Assembly: GCA_910586025.1 (NCBI GenBank)
Contig: CAJUIO010000002.1
Span: 1 to 64,000, forward strand
Direction of reading: 5' to 3'
Length of the DNA stretch: 64,000 nt
Source of the DNA: an uncultured Lachnospiraceae bacterium
GTDB taxonomy: Bacteria; Bacillota; Clostridia; Lachnospirales; Lachnospiraceae
This document shows, piece after piece, positions 41,733-50,495 of this stretch (the first letter of the stretch is position 1; each line of letters starts with the position of its first letter). Both the position numbers and the translations under genes were made by a program. The notes beneath the pieces are model-generated. The model was given only the letters and a program-made list of their open reading frames with translations. It was not told the origin of the DNA and did not search any database.

Positions 41733-43823
41733 ATGTACAAGACTTTTAAAATGGAGCTGGCAGGCCGCACCTTGACGGTGGATATTGACCGTGTCGGCAA
41801 GCAGGCAAGCGGATGCGCCTTCATGCATTATGGAGATACCACGGTATTATCCACGGCCACGGCATCCGAAAAACCAAGAGAGGGAATCGACTTTTTCCCG
41901 CTCAGCGTGGAATATGAGGAGAAGCTGTATGCGGTGGGAAAGATCCCCGGCGGCTTTAACAAGAGAGAGGGAAAGGCAAGCGAGAATGCGGTTCTGACCA
42001 GCCGCGTGATCGACCGTCCCATGCGTCCCCTGTTCCCCAAGGATTACAGAAATGACGTGACGCTCAACAATATGGTCATGAGTGTTGACCCGGAGTGCCG
42101 TCCGGAGCTGGTAGCCATGCTGGGTGCGGCAATTGCCACCTGCATTTCCGACATCCCCTTTGACGGCCCCTGCGCCATGACCCAGGTGGGTATGATCGAC
42201 GGCGAGCTGGTGATCAATCCCTCCCAGGAGCAGTGGAAGATCGGGGATCTGAACCTGACCGTGGCATCCACCAGGGAAAAGGTGATCATGATTGAGGCGG
42301 GTGCGAATGAAATTCCCGAGGATATTATGATCGGGGCGATCTACAAGGCTCACGAGATCAATCAGACCATCATCGACTTCATTGATAAAATTGTGGAAGA
42401 GACGGGAAAGCCAAAGCATGGGTATACAAGCTGTGCGGTTCCCGAAGAGCTTTTTGCCGCAATCAGGGATATCGTGCCTCCGGAAGAGATGGAGAAAGCT
42501 GTTTTCACGGATGAGAAGCAGGTCCGCGAGGAGAATATCAGGGTAATTACCGCAAAGCTGGAAGAAGCTTTTGCGGAAAACGAGGAGTGGCTTGGCCTTC
42601 TTGGCGAGGCGATTTATCAGTATGAGAAGAAGACGGTCCGCAAGATGATCCTGAAGGATCACAAACGCCCTGACGGACGTGAGATCACACAGATCCGTCC
42701 TCTTGCGGCTGAAGTTGACATTATTCCCAGGGTGCATGGATCCGCCATGTTTACCAGGGGGCAGACACAGATCTGCAACGTATGTACACTGGCTCCTCTT
42801 TCCGATCAGCAGAGAATAGACGGATTAGACGAGAACGAAGTGAGCAAGCGTTATATGCATCACTATAATTTCCCTTCCTATTCCGTGGGTGAGACCAAGG
42901 TTTCGAGAGGTCCCGGAAGAAGGGAGATCGGTCACGGCGCACTGGCTGAGAGGGCTCTGATTCCCGTGCTTCCCTCGGAGGAGGAATTCCCCTATGCGAT
43001 CCGTACCGTGTCCGAGACCTTTGAGTCAAACGGTTCCACATCCATGGCTTCCACCTGTGCGTCCTGTATGTCCCTGATGGCGGCGGGCGTTCCCATCAAG
43101 AAGATGGTGGCAGGTATTTCCTGCGGTCTGGTTACCGGGGATGTGGATGATGATTATGTGCTTCTCACCGATATCCAGGGTCTGGAGGATTTCTTCGGAG
43201 ACATGGATTTCAAGGTGACGGGTACCACTCAGGGAATCACGGCGATCCAGATGGATATCAAGATCCATGGTCTCACAAGGGCTATTGTGGAGGGCGCTAT
43301 CGCAAGATGCCGCGAGGCACGTCTTTTCATCATGGATACCTGCATGAAGCCCGCCATTGCGGAGCCCCGTCCGGAGGTCGGCCCCTATGCGCCCAAGATC
43401 ATTTCCGTACAGATTGATCCCGAGAAGATCGGTGACGTGGTGGGACAGAGAGGCAAGACCATCAACGAGATCATTGCGCGTACCGGCGTGAAGATTGATA
43501 TCACGGATGACGGTAAGGTTTCCGTGTGCGGTACGGAGGCGGCTATGATGGACAAGGCTGTGGAATATATTAAGACCATCGTGACGGATTATCAGGAGGG
43601 ACAGATTTTCCAGGGCATCGTGGTGAGCATCAAGGAGTTCGGAGCCTTTGTTGAATTTGCACCCGGCAAGGAGGGGATGGTTCACATCTCCAAGATTGCG
43701 AGAGAGAGAATCAACCGAGTGGAGGATGTGCTGACTCTGGGCGACAAGGTAACGGTTGTCTGCCTCGGAAAGGACAAGATGGGCAGAATGAGCTTCTCCA
43801 TGAAGGATGTGGCACAGAAATAA
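41733..43823 (+). CDS. pnp: polynucleotide phosphorylase
   Basis: This 696-residue enzyme has two RNase PH-like domains, the first with GGFNKREGKASENAVLTSR and the second with RGQTQ and HHYNFPSYSVGE. A KH domain (VVGQRGKTINEII) and a C-terminal S1 domain (VVSIKEFGAFVEFAPGKEGMVHIS) follow. It degrades RNA 3' to 5' with phosphate and adds tails. The gene ends before a strong terminator. Length and motifs are complete. Confidence 0.98.
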   Translation: MYKTFKMELAGRTLTVDIDRVGKQASGCAFMHYGDTTVLSTATASEKPREGIDFFPLSVEYEEKLYAVGKIPGGFNKREGKASENAVLTSRVIDRPMRPLFPKDYRNDVTLNNMVMSVDPECRPELVAMLGAAIATCISDIPFDGPCAMTQVGMIDGELVINPSQEQWKIGDLNLTVASTREKVIMIEAGANEIPEDIMIGAIYKAHEINQTIIDFIDKIVEETGKPKHGYTSCAVPEELFAAIRDIVPPEEMEKAVFTDEKQVREENIRVITAKLEEAFAENEEWLGLLGEAIYQYEKKTVRKMILKDHKRPDGREITQIRPLAAEVDIIPRVHGSAMFTRGQTQICNVCTLAPLSDQQRIDGLDENEVSKRYMHHYNFPSYSVGETKVSRGPGRREIGHGALAERALIPVLPSEEEFPYAIRTVSETFESNGSTSMASTCASCMSLMAAGVPIKKMVAGISCGLVTGDVDDDYVLLTDIQGLEDFFGDMDFKVTGTTQGITAIQMDIKIHGLTRAIVEGAIARCREARLFIMDTCMKPAIAEPRPEVGPYAPKIISVQIDPEKIGDVVGQRGKTINEIIARTGVKIDITDDGKVSVCGTEAAMMDKAVEYIKTIVTDYQEGQIFQGIVVSIKEFGAFVEFAPGKEGMVHISKIARERINRVEDVLTLGDKVTVVCLGKDKMGRMSFSMKDVAQK

Positions 43824-43842
43824 AAGCGGACAGTAAAATACG

Positions 43843-43890
43843 GCAGGCGTTTCCGGATGAGAAATCATCCGGAAACGCCTGCTTTTTCTT
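43843..43890 (+). terminator. strong rho-independent terminator after pnp
   Basis: An 18-bp perfect stem (43843-43860 with 43865-43882) around a GAAA loop is followed by TTTTTCTTT. Confidence 0.95.
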
Positions 43891-43943
43891 TGCGCTGAAG
43901 ATCCCGGATCGCGGCGCGTGAATGGTGATAAAAGAAAGTTTGC

Positions 43944-43972
43944 GGAATATCTTCCGGTTTTGGTCATATATT
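43944..43972 (+). promoter_or_regulatory. candidate sigma-E promoter of the spoIIIA operon
   Basis: GGAATATC (43944-43951) and CATATATT (43965-43972) resemble the mother-cell sigma-E -35 and -10 elements with near-standard spacing. It lies just before spoIIIAA, whose operon is sigma-E controlled in Bacillus subtilis. Confidence 0.6.
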
Positions 43973-44002
43973 GAGATAAAGGGTTGTACAAGGAGGAAGG
44001 GT

Positions 44003-44944
44003 ATGTGCGTGAAAGAGAATCAGATTCTGAATATTTTTCCAAACCGTATCAGGGAGAGATTTGTTCAGACAGCGTCAAAGATGGACGAACTTCAGGAGAT
44101 ACGACTGCAGGCGGGCGGCCCGGTGAGGGCGCTGTGCGGCGGCAGGGAATTCTTTGTGACGGTCCGGGGAGAGTTGACCAGGATTATGGGCGGGAGCTGC
44201 TGGTACATGACTCCCGGCGAGATGGAGCAGATCCTGAACCATCTTTGCAGTTATTCCAGATATGCCCACGAGGAGGACATCCGCCAGGGATTTCTTACGG
44301 TTCCGGGCGGACACAGGGTGGGAATTGCGGGACAGGTGCTTCTCGGAGAGGACGGAAGGATCAGGAACATGAAATATATCCGGTGCATGAATATCAGAAT
44401 TTCCCATGAGATATGCGGGGCTGCCGATCTTTTAATGCCTCTGATCCACGAGAACGGGAGGCTGCTCCACACGCTCATCATCTCTCCTCCGGGCTGCGGG
44501 AAGACCACCATGCTGCGGGATCTGATCCGTCAGATATCAAACGGGAGCAGATGGGCTGCGGGGAAGCAGGTGGGAGTTGTGGACGAGAGATCGGAAATCG
44601 GGGGCTCTTATATGGGGATGCCGACCAATGATCTGGGGATACGGACGGATCTTTTGGATGCCTGTCCAAAGGACCAGGGAATCATGATGCTGGTGCGGTC
44701 CATGGCGCCGGAGGTGATTGCGGTGGACGAGGTTGGCGGTGCCGGGGACAGGGAGGCGATCCTGCAGGCGCTGCAGTGCGGCTGTGGTCTGATTGCCACC
44801 ATGCACGGGGAGTCTATGGCGGATGTGACGAGCAGAGGGCTGGACGGCGCTGTTTTTGAACGGTTCGCCTTTCTGGGAAAGCGTGACGGTAAATGTGCGC
44901 TTCTTCTGGTAAGGGGAAGAGGGGGAGCGGAAATTTATGCTTAG
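44003..44944 (+). CDS. spoIIIAA: stage III sporulation protein AA, ATPase
   Basis: The 313-residue product is a secretion-type ATPase with Walker A PPGCGKTTMLRDLI and the GHRVGIAGQVLL segment before it. It is thought to power the SpoIIIA-SpoIIQ channel between mother cell and forespore. ATG 44003 has AAGGAGG at 43990-43996; the open frame to 43922 would cross the candidate promoter. It overlaps spoIIIAB by 8 bases. Confidence 0.95.
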   Translation: MCVKENQILNIFPNRIRERFVQTASKMDELQEIRLQAGGPVRALCGGREFFVTVRGELTRIMGGSCWYMTPGEMEQILNHLCSYSRYAHEEDIRQGFLTVPGGHRVGIAGQVLLGEDGRIRNMKYIRCMNIRISHEICGAADLLMPLIHENGRLLHTLIISPPGCGKTTMLRDLIRQISNGSRWAAGKQVGVVDERSEIGGSYMGMPTNDLGIRTDLLDACPKDQGIMMLVRSMAPEVIAVDEVGGAGDREAILQALQCGCGLIATMHGESMADVTSRGLDGAVFERFAFLGKRDGKCALLLVRGRGGAEIYA

Positions 44945-45455
44945 GCTTGTGGGGGCGGCGCTGCTTCTTACGGGAACGGCGGGATTTTCCTGCTGTCTTT
45001 GTAATGAGAGGAAAAGGAAGCTTTTTTACATAAAGGAGATTCAGCATATGTTCCGGCTGTTTCAGACGGAAATCAGTTATCTGGGGGTTCCCATGCCGGA
45101 GGTGCTCATGAGGATATCGGGAAGGCTTGCGCCGGTTCTTGGGGAAGGGCTGCGGCGCATTGCGGGGGCCATGGAGCCGGAGAGGGGAGAAAGCCTTGAG
45201 GCGGTCTGGAGCAGGGAGATGGGCAGGTGTCTTCGGGAGGCTTCGCTTGGCGGGGAAATCGGAGAGTTGGTGCTGGGATTTCCCGAATGTGTGGGCGTAT
45301 TCGAGAGAGAGGGACAAGCGAAGGCCTTTGAGAGATACATCCGGGAGACAGAGCGCTGGATTGTACAGATGGAGAAAGAGGAAAAAAGCCGGAATAAAGT
45401 AATCATGAGCCTTGGAATCGCAGCAGGCATCTTTCTGATCGTCATTTTGCTGTAA
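44937..45455 (+). CDS. spoIIIAB: stage III sporulation protein AB
   Basis: This 172-residue protein has an N-terminal membrane helix (LVGAALLLTGTAGFSCCL), a long coiled-coil middle with FRLFQTEISYLGVPMPEVL, and a C-terminal membrane helix (IMSLGIAAGIFLIVILL). This matches SpoIIIAB, a GspF-like part of the forespore channel. A GGGGGAG box inside the end of spoIIIAA serves as RBS. Confidence 0.94.
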   Translation: MLRLVGAALLLTGTAGFSCCLCNERKRKLFYIKEIQHMFRLFQTEISYLGVPMPEVLMRISGRLAPVLGEGLRRIAGAMEPERGESLEAVWSREMGRCLREASLGGEIGELVLGFPECVGVFEREGQAKAFERYIRETERWIVQMEKEEKSRNKVIMSLGIAAGIFLIVILL

Positions 45456-45471
45456 GGGTGAGGGAGGAACC

Positions 45472-45666
45472 ATGGAAATAAGCCTGATTTTTAGGATTGC
45501 CGCAGTAGGAATACTGGTTACTATTTTGAGTCAGATTTTAAAACACAGCGGGAGGGAGGAGCACGCCTTTCTGATCAGTCTTGCGGGGCTGATTCTGGTG
45601 CTTACATGGATACTGCCTTACATTTATGATCTTTTTGTGATGATTCAGGATCTGTTCCGTCTGTAA
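45472..45666 (+). CDS. spoIIIAC: stage III sporulation protein AC
   Basis: The 64-residue product has two membrane helices (FRIAAVGILVTILSQIL and AFLISLAGLILVLTWIL) linked by KHSGREEH, the standard SpoIIIAC layout. It is a small membrane part of the SpoIIIA complex. It lies 16 bases after spoIIIAB with AGGGAGGAA as RBS. Confidence 0.95.
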   Translation: MEISLIFRIAAVGILVTILSQILKHSGREEHAFLISLAGLILVLTWILPYIYDLFVMIQDLFRL

Positions 45667-45678
45667 AGGAGGAATCGA

Positions 45679-46065
45679 ATGGAAATTTTAAAGATAGGAA
45701 TTCTGGGAATAGCGGGAGTGATGGTGGCTTTGCAGTTTAAGACGGTAAAGCCGGAGATCAGCCTGTATATGGGGCTTGCGGTGAGTATACTGATTTTTTC
45801 CTTTTCCCTGGACGGGCTGTTCCAGATTCTCAGACGCATGGAGGCGCTTACCGGCTATATCACGGCGGGAGATTCCTATTTCCGCCTTCTCTTCAAGGCG
45901 GTGGGAATCACCTATATCTGTGAATTCAGTTCCTCCATCTGTAAGGATGCGGGTTATGCGGCTGTGGCCGGGCAGATCGAGATCTTCGGAAAGCTCACGG
46001 TTCTTTTCATGGGAATGCCAGTGCTTACGGCGATCATTGAGAATATCAGTGCCATCACCAGGTAG
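45679..46065 (+). CDS. spoIIIAD: stage III sporulation protein AD
   Basis: This 128-residue membrane protein has the SpoIIIAD pattern (GIAGVMVALQFKTVKPEI, then ITYICEFSSSICKDAGY and a terminal AIIENISAI). It is related to SpoIIIAC and is part of the mother-cell membrane complex during engulfment. It lies 12 bases after spoIIIAC behind AAAGGAGGAA. Confidence 0.95.
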   Translation: MEILKIGILGIAGVMVALQFKTVKPEISLYMGLAVSILIFSFSLDGLFQILRRMEALTGYITAGDSYFRLLFKAVGITYICEFSSSICKDAGYAAVAGQIEIFGKLTVLFMGMPVLTAIIENISAITR

Positions 46066-46079
46066 AGGGAGGCGGCTTA

Positions 46080-47261
46080 ATGAGAAGAGGAAGAAAAAGG
46101 CTGGCAGGCGGTTTTGTCCTTCTTTTGTGTCTGCTTGGAACGGCGCTGCCCGTTCAGGCCGGGACAGATACCCAAAGGGAGGATGGAACCGTCCTGGAAA
46201 CGGAGGCGGATGAGTTTATCTGGCAGCAGATGGAGGACTTAGACCTGCGGGAAATCGAGGAGGGCTTTGCGGATCTTTTTCCGGATTACAGTCTGGACAT
46301 GAACCGGCTTTTCTCCCAGATACTGGAGGGCAGGGTGACGGAAGCGTTTTCCACCCTGGCGGGAGGCGTAAAGGAGGGGATCCGGAACGAGATATCCGGG
46401 ATGAAGGAGATCATCATCTGTATTCTGGTGATTGGCGTGGTCTCCTCTCTTTTTTCCAATTTTTCGGATATTTTTGCGGGCGGACAGATTTCCCAGGTGG
46501 GATTTTACTTTCTCTATCTCTTCCTGATGGCGGTGCTGACCAGGGCTTTTGTGTCTGTCTCGGCAACGGCGGTGGAAACCATAGAGAATATCGTGCTTTT
46601 TGTAAAGCTGTTTATTCCCACCTGGATTATGGCGGTCGGAGCCTCGGCGGGAAGCGCCACAGCCGTGTTTTACTATCAGATGCTGCTGCTCGGCGCTTAT
46701 TTTATTGAGAGCTTTCTTCTTGCGGTCCTGGTTCCCTTTGTGTACAGCTATGTGATTCTTGCGCTCTTAAACGGCATCTGGGCGGAGGAGAGGCTGACTC
46801 TGCTCCTTGACTTCGTCAAAAAGGCGATTGTCACGGCCCTTAAAGTGGTTATGGGAATGATCACCGGCTTCAGCATGGTACAGGCCGTGATCCTTCCTGT
46901 GGTGGACAAACTGAAAATCTCCGCTTTCCGCAAAGCGGTATCCGCAATCCCCGGGGTGGGAGGCGTGGCGGAGGGGATCACGGAGCTGGTGATCGGCTCT
47001 GCGGTGCTGATCAAGAACAGTCTGGGAGTGCTTATGCTGGTGCTGCTTCTTGCAGCCTGCGCAATGCCGCTTGTGAGGATTCTGACCGTGGCCTGGCTTG
47101 TCAAGCTGGGAGCGGCCGTCACCGGGATCATCAGCGACAAGAGGATCTCAGGCTGTGCGGACCGCGTGGGGGAGGGATGCTTCCTTCTCCTGCGCTGCGT
47201 CTTTACCTCGGCGGCCTTTTTCGTGATTATTATCGGAGTGGTGGCGTACACGGTGAAATAG
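46080..47261 (+). CDS. spoIIIAE: stage III sporulation protein AE
   Basis: The 393-residue product has a signal peptide (LAGGFVLLLCLLGTALPVQA), an extracytoplasmic part of about 100 residues and then seven or eight membrane helices, with PGVGGVAEGITELVIGSAVL typical of SpoIIIAE. It is a large integral part of the channel complex needed for forespore sigma-G activity. It lies 14 bases after spoIIIAD. Confidence 0.95.
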   Translation: MRRGRKRLAGGFVLLLCLLGTALPVQAGTDTQREDGTVLETEADEFIWQQMEDLDLREIEEGFADLFPDYSLDMNRLFSQILEGRVTEAFSTLAGGVKEGIRNEISGMKEIIICILVIGVVSSLFSNFSDIFAGGQISQVGFYFLYLFLMAVLTRAFVSVSATAVETIENIVLFVKLFIPTWIMAVGASAGSATAVFYYQMLLLGAYFIESFLLAVLVPFVYSYVILALLNGIWAEERLTLLLDFVKKAIVTALKVVMGMITGFSMVQAVILPVVDKLKISAFRKAVSAIPGVGGVAEGITELVIGSAVLIKNSLGVLMLVLLLAACAMPLVRILTVAWLVKLGAAVTGIISDKRISGCADRVGEGCFLLLRCVFTSAAFFVIIIGVVAYTVK

Positions 47262-47274
47262 GAAGGAGGGGGAA

Positions 47275-47805
47275 ATGATACAGGTCATCAGGGAAGTCGG
47301 GATCTTTATTGTAATTGCGCAGGCGGTTCTGTATTTTGTCCCCGGTGAATCTTATGTGAAATATGTGAAGATCATCATCGGGATCATAATGATCGCCAAA
47401 ATGGCGCAGCCGCTGCTTGTTCTCGTTGACGGGCAGCAGTGGCAGAGGATTCTGGAGGAAATGCCGGATTTTCAGAGCTTTTCCGGTGCGGAGCTTCCAA
47501 AGGACCATGAGGGAACGGAGAGGCTTGAGGCGACGATCGAAAGGGAGCTTCTCGGGAAGCTGAATGCGGAGCCTCTTGAGGGGTATACGGCGTGCGGCGC
47601 AGCTTTTGCCTGCGCACCCGGACGGGAGGCACAGGAGCTTGTGATTACCGTTTCGGACGGGAGCGGGAGGGACGGACAAATCCGGATTGACAAAATCACG
47701 GTTGGGGAGAGCAAAGCGCAGACCGGGGAGGCGAAGGCTCTCGCGGAGCATTACGGAAGGATACTTGGGATGGAGCCGGAGCGGATCAGGATAAAAATGG
47801 AATAA
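47275..47805 (+). CDS. spoIIIAF: stage III sporulation protein AF
   Basis: This 176-residue protein has two N-terminal membrane helices (IFIVIAQAVLYFVPG and YVKIIIGIIMIAKMAQPLL) and a soluble tail, as in SpoIIIAF. The tail is expected to lie in the space between mother cell and forespore membranes. GAAGGAGGGGG precedes the ATG by three bases. It lies 13 bases after spoIIIAE. Confidence 0.93.
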   Translation: MIQVIREVGIFIVIAQAVLYFVPGESYVKYVKIIIGIIMIAKMAQPLLVLVDGQQWQRILEEMPDFQSFSGAELPKDHEGTERLEATIERELLGKLNAEPLEGYTACGAAFACAPGREAQELVITVSDGSGRDGQIRIDKITVGESKAQTGEAKALAEHYGRILGMEPERIRIKME

Positions 47806-47826
47806 AAGCGGAAGGGAGGCGGACGG

Positions 47827-48507
47827 ATGGAGGAAAGGCTGCAGGAAAAGGAAGGAAAAAATGTGATCGGAAAGGCGCTGGATTTCAGGAAGCTGAAAAA
47901 GGAAAATTTTCTTGTCATTTTCTTGGTGGGGATTCTGCTGCTTGTGATTGCCTGGCCGGCCGGTGGGGCGGAAAACGGAAAAGAACCTTCAAAGTCCGGT
48001 ATATTGGACAGTAATGAAGGTATAATAGGGTTATCAGAGGAGAAGACACAGGCGGATGCGGGCGGCATCTGGCAGGAGCGGCTTTCCAACGGGGATGAGC
48101 TTGCCGTCTACAGGAATTCCCTTGAGAGGACACTGGAAGAGCTTCTTTCCTGTATGGAGGGGGCCGGCCGGGTGAAGGTCATGATTACCCTGCACTCCTC
48201 CGGTGAGGCTGTTGTGGAGAAGGATATATCCTCACAGCAGGATTCTTCCGAGGAGGAGGATTCGGAGGGGGGAAGCCGTATCTCAAAGCAGTTTGCCAGA
48301 TCCGGAGAGACCGTATACGCAAGTGGTGCGGGCGGAGGCTCGTCTCCTTATGTAAAGCAGATTCTTTCGCCCCGGGTGGAGGGGGTCGTGGTCTGTGCCC
48401 AGGGCGGAGGGAACCAGAGGGTAAATAAAAATATTACGGAGGCAATTCAGGCATTATTCGGAATTGAAGCTCATAAAATTAAAGTAATCACAATGAGTTC
48501 AAAATAA
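47827..48507 (+). CDS. spoIIIAG: stage III sporulation protein AG
   Basis: The 226-residue product has one membrane helix (NFLVIFLVGILLLVIAWPA). Its outer domain contains the GRVKVMITLHSSG and ILSPRVEGVVVCAQGG segments of the ring-building motif found in SpoIIIAG and type III secretion rings. It forms a ring in the intermembrane space. GGGAGG precedes the ATG. Confidence 0.95.
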   Translation: MEERLQEKEGKNVIGKALDFRKLKKENFLVIFLVGILLLVIAWPAGGAENGKEPSKSGILDSNEGIIGLSEEKTQADAGGIWQERLSNGDELAVYRNSLERTLEELLSCMEGAGRVKVMITLHSSGEAVVEKDISSQQDSSEEEDSEGGSRISKQFARSGETVYASGAGGGSSPYVKQILSPRVEGVVVCAQGGGNQRVNKNITEAIQALFGIEAHKIKVITMSSK

Positions 48508-48520
48508 AGGAGATGCGGAC

Positions 48521-49264
48521 TTGAAGAATATGGTGAAAAAGAATCAGATTATGATCACGGCACTCGCAATCATGATTGCAGTGGCAGGCTACCTGAACTT
48601 TGCGGGCAGCAGGATTACACAGGAGGAGATTATGACCACAGGAGCGGATTCGGCGGTGGCGGTAAACGAGGCGCAGATGACGGAAGATGCCGCAGACGTG
48701 GCGGCGCTGTTTGAGATTTCCGACGAGGACCTGGAGCAGGCCGAGCTTTCGGATATCGAGAGCCTGGATTCCGAGGTGATCACGGAGCAGGAAAATTATC
48801 TTGAGGAAACCATGGAGGAGATGATGGCCCAGAATTCGGAGGAATCAATTGAGGAGCAGATCTCCGATTCCGAGGCTCCCGGAGAGGCGGTGTTCACCTC
48901 GTCCTCCAGCCTGGATACTCTCTCCGGAGCCAAGCTCATGAAGGAGCAGGTCAGGGCAAAGAATAAGGAAACGCTGATGGAGATCATCAACAATGTAAAT
49001 ATCAGCGAGGAGCAGAAGCAGGAAGCGGTTGACGGGATGATCGCACTCACTGATATCGCGGAGAAGGAAACGGCTGCGGAGATCCTTCTGGAGGCCAAGG
49101 GATTTGAGGACGTGGTGGTGAGCATCACCGACGGAATGGTGGATGTGGTGGTTAACACCGTGGATCTGACGGAGGCCCAGAGAGCGCAGATCGAGGATAT
49201 CGTGATACGCAAGACCGGGATTGAGGCTGAAAATATTGTAATCAGCACTATTGCGCAGGAGTAA
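48521..49264 (+). CDS. spoIIIAH: stage III sporulation protein AH
   Basis: This 247-residue protein has one N-terminal membrane helix (ITALAIMIAVAGYLNFAG), a very acidic linker and a C-terminal YscJ/FliF-like domain (AEILLEAKGFEDVVVSITD). In Bacillus it binds SpoIIQ from the forespore. The start is TTG 48521, eight bases after AAAGGAG; ATG 48530 is an alternative. It ends the eight-gene operon. Confidence 0.94.
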   Translation: MKNMVKKNQIMITALAIMIAVAGYLNFAGSRITQEEIMTTGADSAVAVNEAQMTEDAADVAALFEISDEDLEQAELSDIESLDSEVITEQENYLEETMEEMMAQNSEESIEEQISDSEAPGEAVFTSSSSLDTLSGAKLMKEQVRAKNKETLMEIINNVNISEEQKQEAVDGMIALTDIAEKETAAEILLEAKGFEDVVVSITDGMVDVVVNTVDLTEAQRAQIEDIVIRKTGIEAENIVISTIAQE

Positions 49265-49268
49265 TATG

Positions 49269-49277
49269 TGGTAGAAT
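49269..49277 (+). promoter_or_regulatory. candidate extended -10 promoter for deoB
   Basis: TGGTAGAAT (49269-49277) fits an extended -10 element. A possible -35 (TTGCGC) lies 15 bases upstream within the end of spoIIIAH. The evidence is weak. Confidence 0.35.
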
Positions 49278-49312
49278 ACAAGAGACAACAACAAAGCGAA
49301 AGGAACACCGGA

Positions 49313-50464
49313 ATGAAAAGAAGAATATTTTTGATCGTACTTGACAGCGTGGGAATCGGAGCCATGGAGGATGCGGCGGAATTCGGCGATGCAGGGTGCA
49401 ACACACTCCGTTCAGCCTCCCGAAGCTCCCGGTTCCGATTGACAAATATGGAAAAACTGGGTCTGTTCAATATTGACGGAATCGACTGGAAAAAGGGCGT
49501 GGAAAAGCCTCTTGCCTCCTACGGCAGAATGAAGGAGGCTTCCAGGGGGAAAGATACTACTATAGGGCACTGGGAGATTGCCGGGATCATTTCCCGGGAG
49601 CCGCTTCCGGTATATCCCGACGGATTTCCGGAGGAGGTGCTTGAGCCCTTCAGGAAGAGGACGGGAAGAGATGTTTTGTGTAATGCGCCCTATTCGGGAA
49701 CGGAGGTCATAAAGGAGTTCGGTGACGAGCACGTAAGAACGGGAAAGCTGATTGTTTACACCTCGGCGGACAGCGTCTTTCAGATTGCGGCCCACGAGGA
49801 GGTGGTTCCTGTGGAAACCCTGTATCAATACTGCGGTATCGCGCGAGAGATTCTCTCGGGAAGGCACAGCGTGGGAAGAGTCATTGCAAGGCCCTTTATC
49901 GGGGAGAGCGGGAATTATACCCGGACGCCCCGCCGTCATGATTTTTCTCTGGAACCGCCTGCGGACACCATGCTGGATCATTTAAAGAGAGCGGGAAAAG
50001 ACGTGATCGGCGTGGGAAAGATTAAGGACATCTTTGCGGGACGGGGAATCACCTCCTATGTTTATACCAAAGGAAACGACGAGGGGATTTTGAAGACCCT
50101 GGAATATATGAAGCAGGACTTTGACGGGCTGTGCTTCGTAAATCTGGTGGACTATGACATGCTCTACGGGCACAGAAATGATATAGAGGGATACGGAAGG
50201 GCCCTTACGGAGTTTGATCAGGCTCTGCCGGAGCTGATGGCGGGACTTGGGCAGGATGATATTCTCATGATCACCGCAGACCACGGCTGTGATCCCGGCT
50301 ATCTTGCCTCCACGGATCATTCCAGGGAATACACACCCTTCCTTATGTACGGGAGGAATGTTGCGCCCGTAAATCTCGGCACGAGAGAAACCTTTGCGGA
50401 TATAGGGGCAACTGTGTTAAAATATCTGAATGTGCCGGGAGAGACTGCCGGCACGCCGGTTTAA
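49313..50464 (+). CDS. deoB: phosphopentomutase
   Basis: The 383-residue product matches DeoB: DSVGIGAMEDAAEFGDAGCNTL at the N terminus, then DTTIGHWEIAG and ITADHGCDPGYLASTDHSREY with the manganese ligands. It interconverts ribose-1-phosphate and ribose-5-phosphate in nucleoside salvage. ATG 49313 follows AAAGGAA; the open frame to 49268 lacks an RBS. It is the first of three genes sited between the spoIIIA and asp23-nusB blocks. Confidence 0.96.
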   Translation: MKRRIFLIVLDSVGIGAMEDAAEFGDAGCNTLRSASRSSRFRLTNMEKLGLFNIDGIDWKKGVEKPLASYGRMKEASRGKDTTIGHWEIAGIISREPLPVYPDGFPEEVLEPFRKRTGRDVLCNAPYSGTEVIKEFGDEHVRTGKLIVYTSADSVFQIAAHEEVVPVETLYQYCGIAREILSGRHSVGRVIARPFIGESGNYTRTPRRHDFSLEPPADTMLDHLKRAGKDVIGVGKIKDIFAGRGITSYVYTKGNDEGILKTLEYMKQDFDGLCFVNLVDYDMLYGHRNDIEGYGRALTEFDQALPELMAGLGQDDILMITADHGCDPGYLASTDHSREYTPFLMYGRNVAPVNLGTRETFADIGATVLKYLNVPGETAGTPV

Positions 50465-50495
50465 AATACATTTGGACTGCTTGGAGGAAAAATAC

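Noticed and set aside
43984..44409. 141-codon frame overlapping the start of spoIIIAA
   Set aside because: Different frame from the conserved ATPase; composition is Gly/Arg/Asp-rich without any motif.
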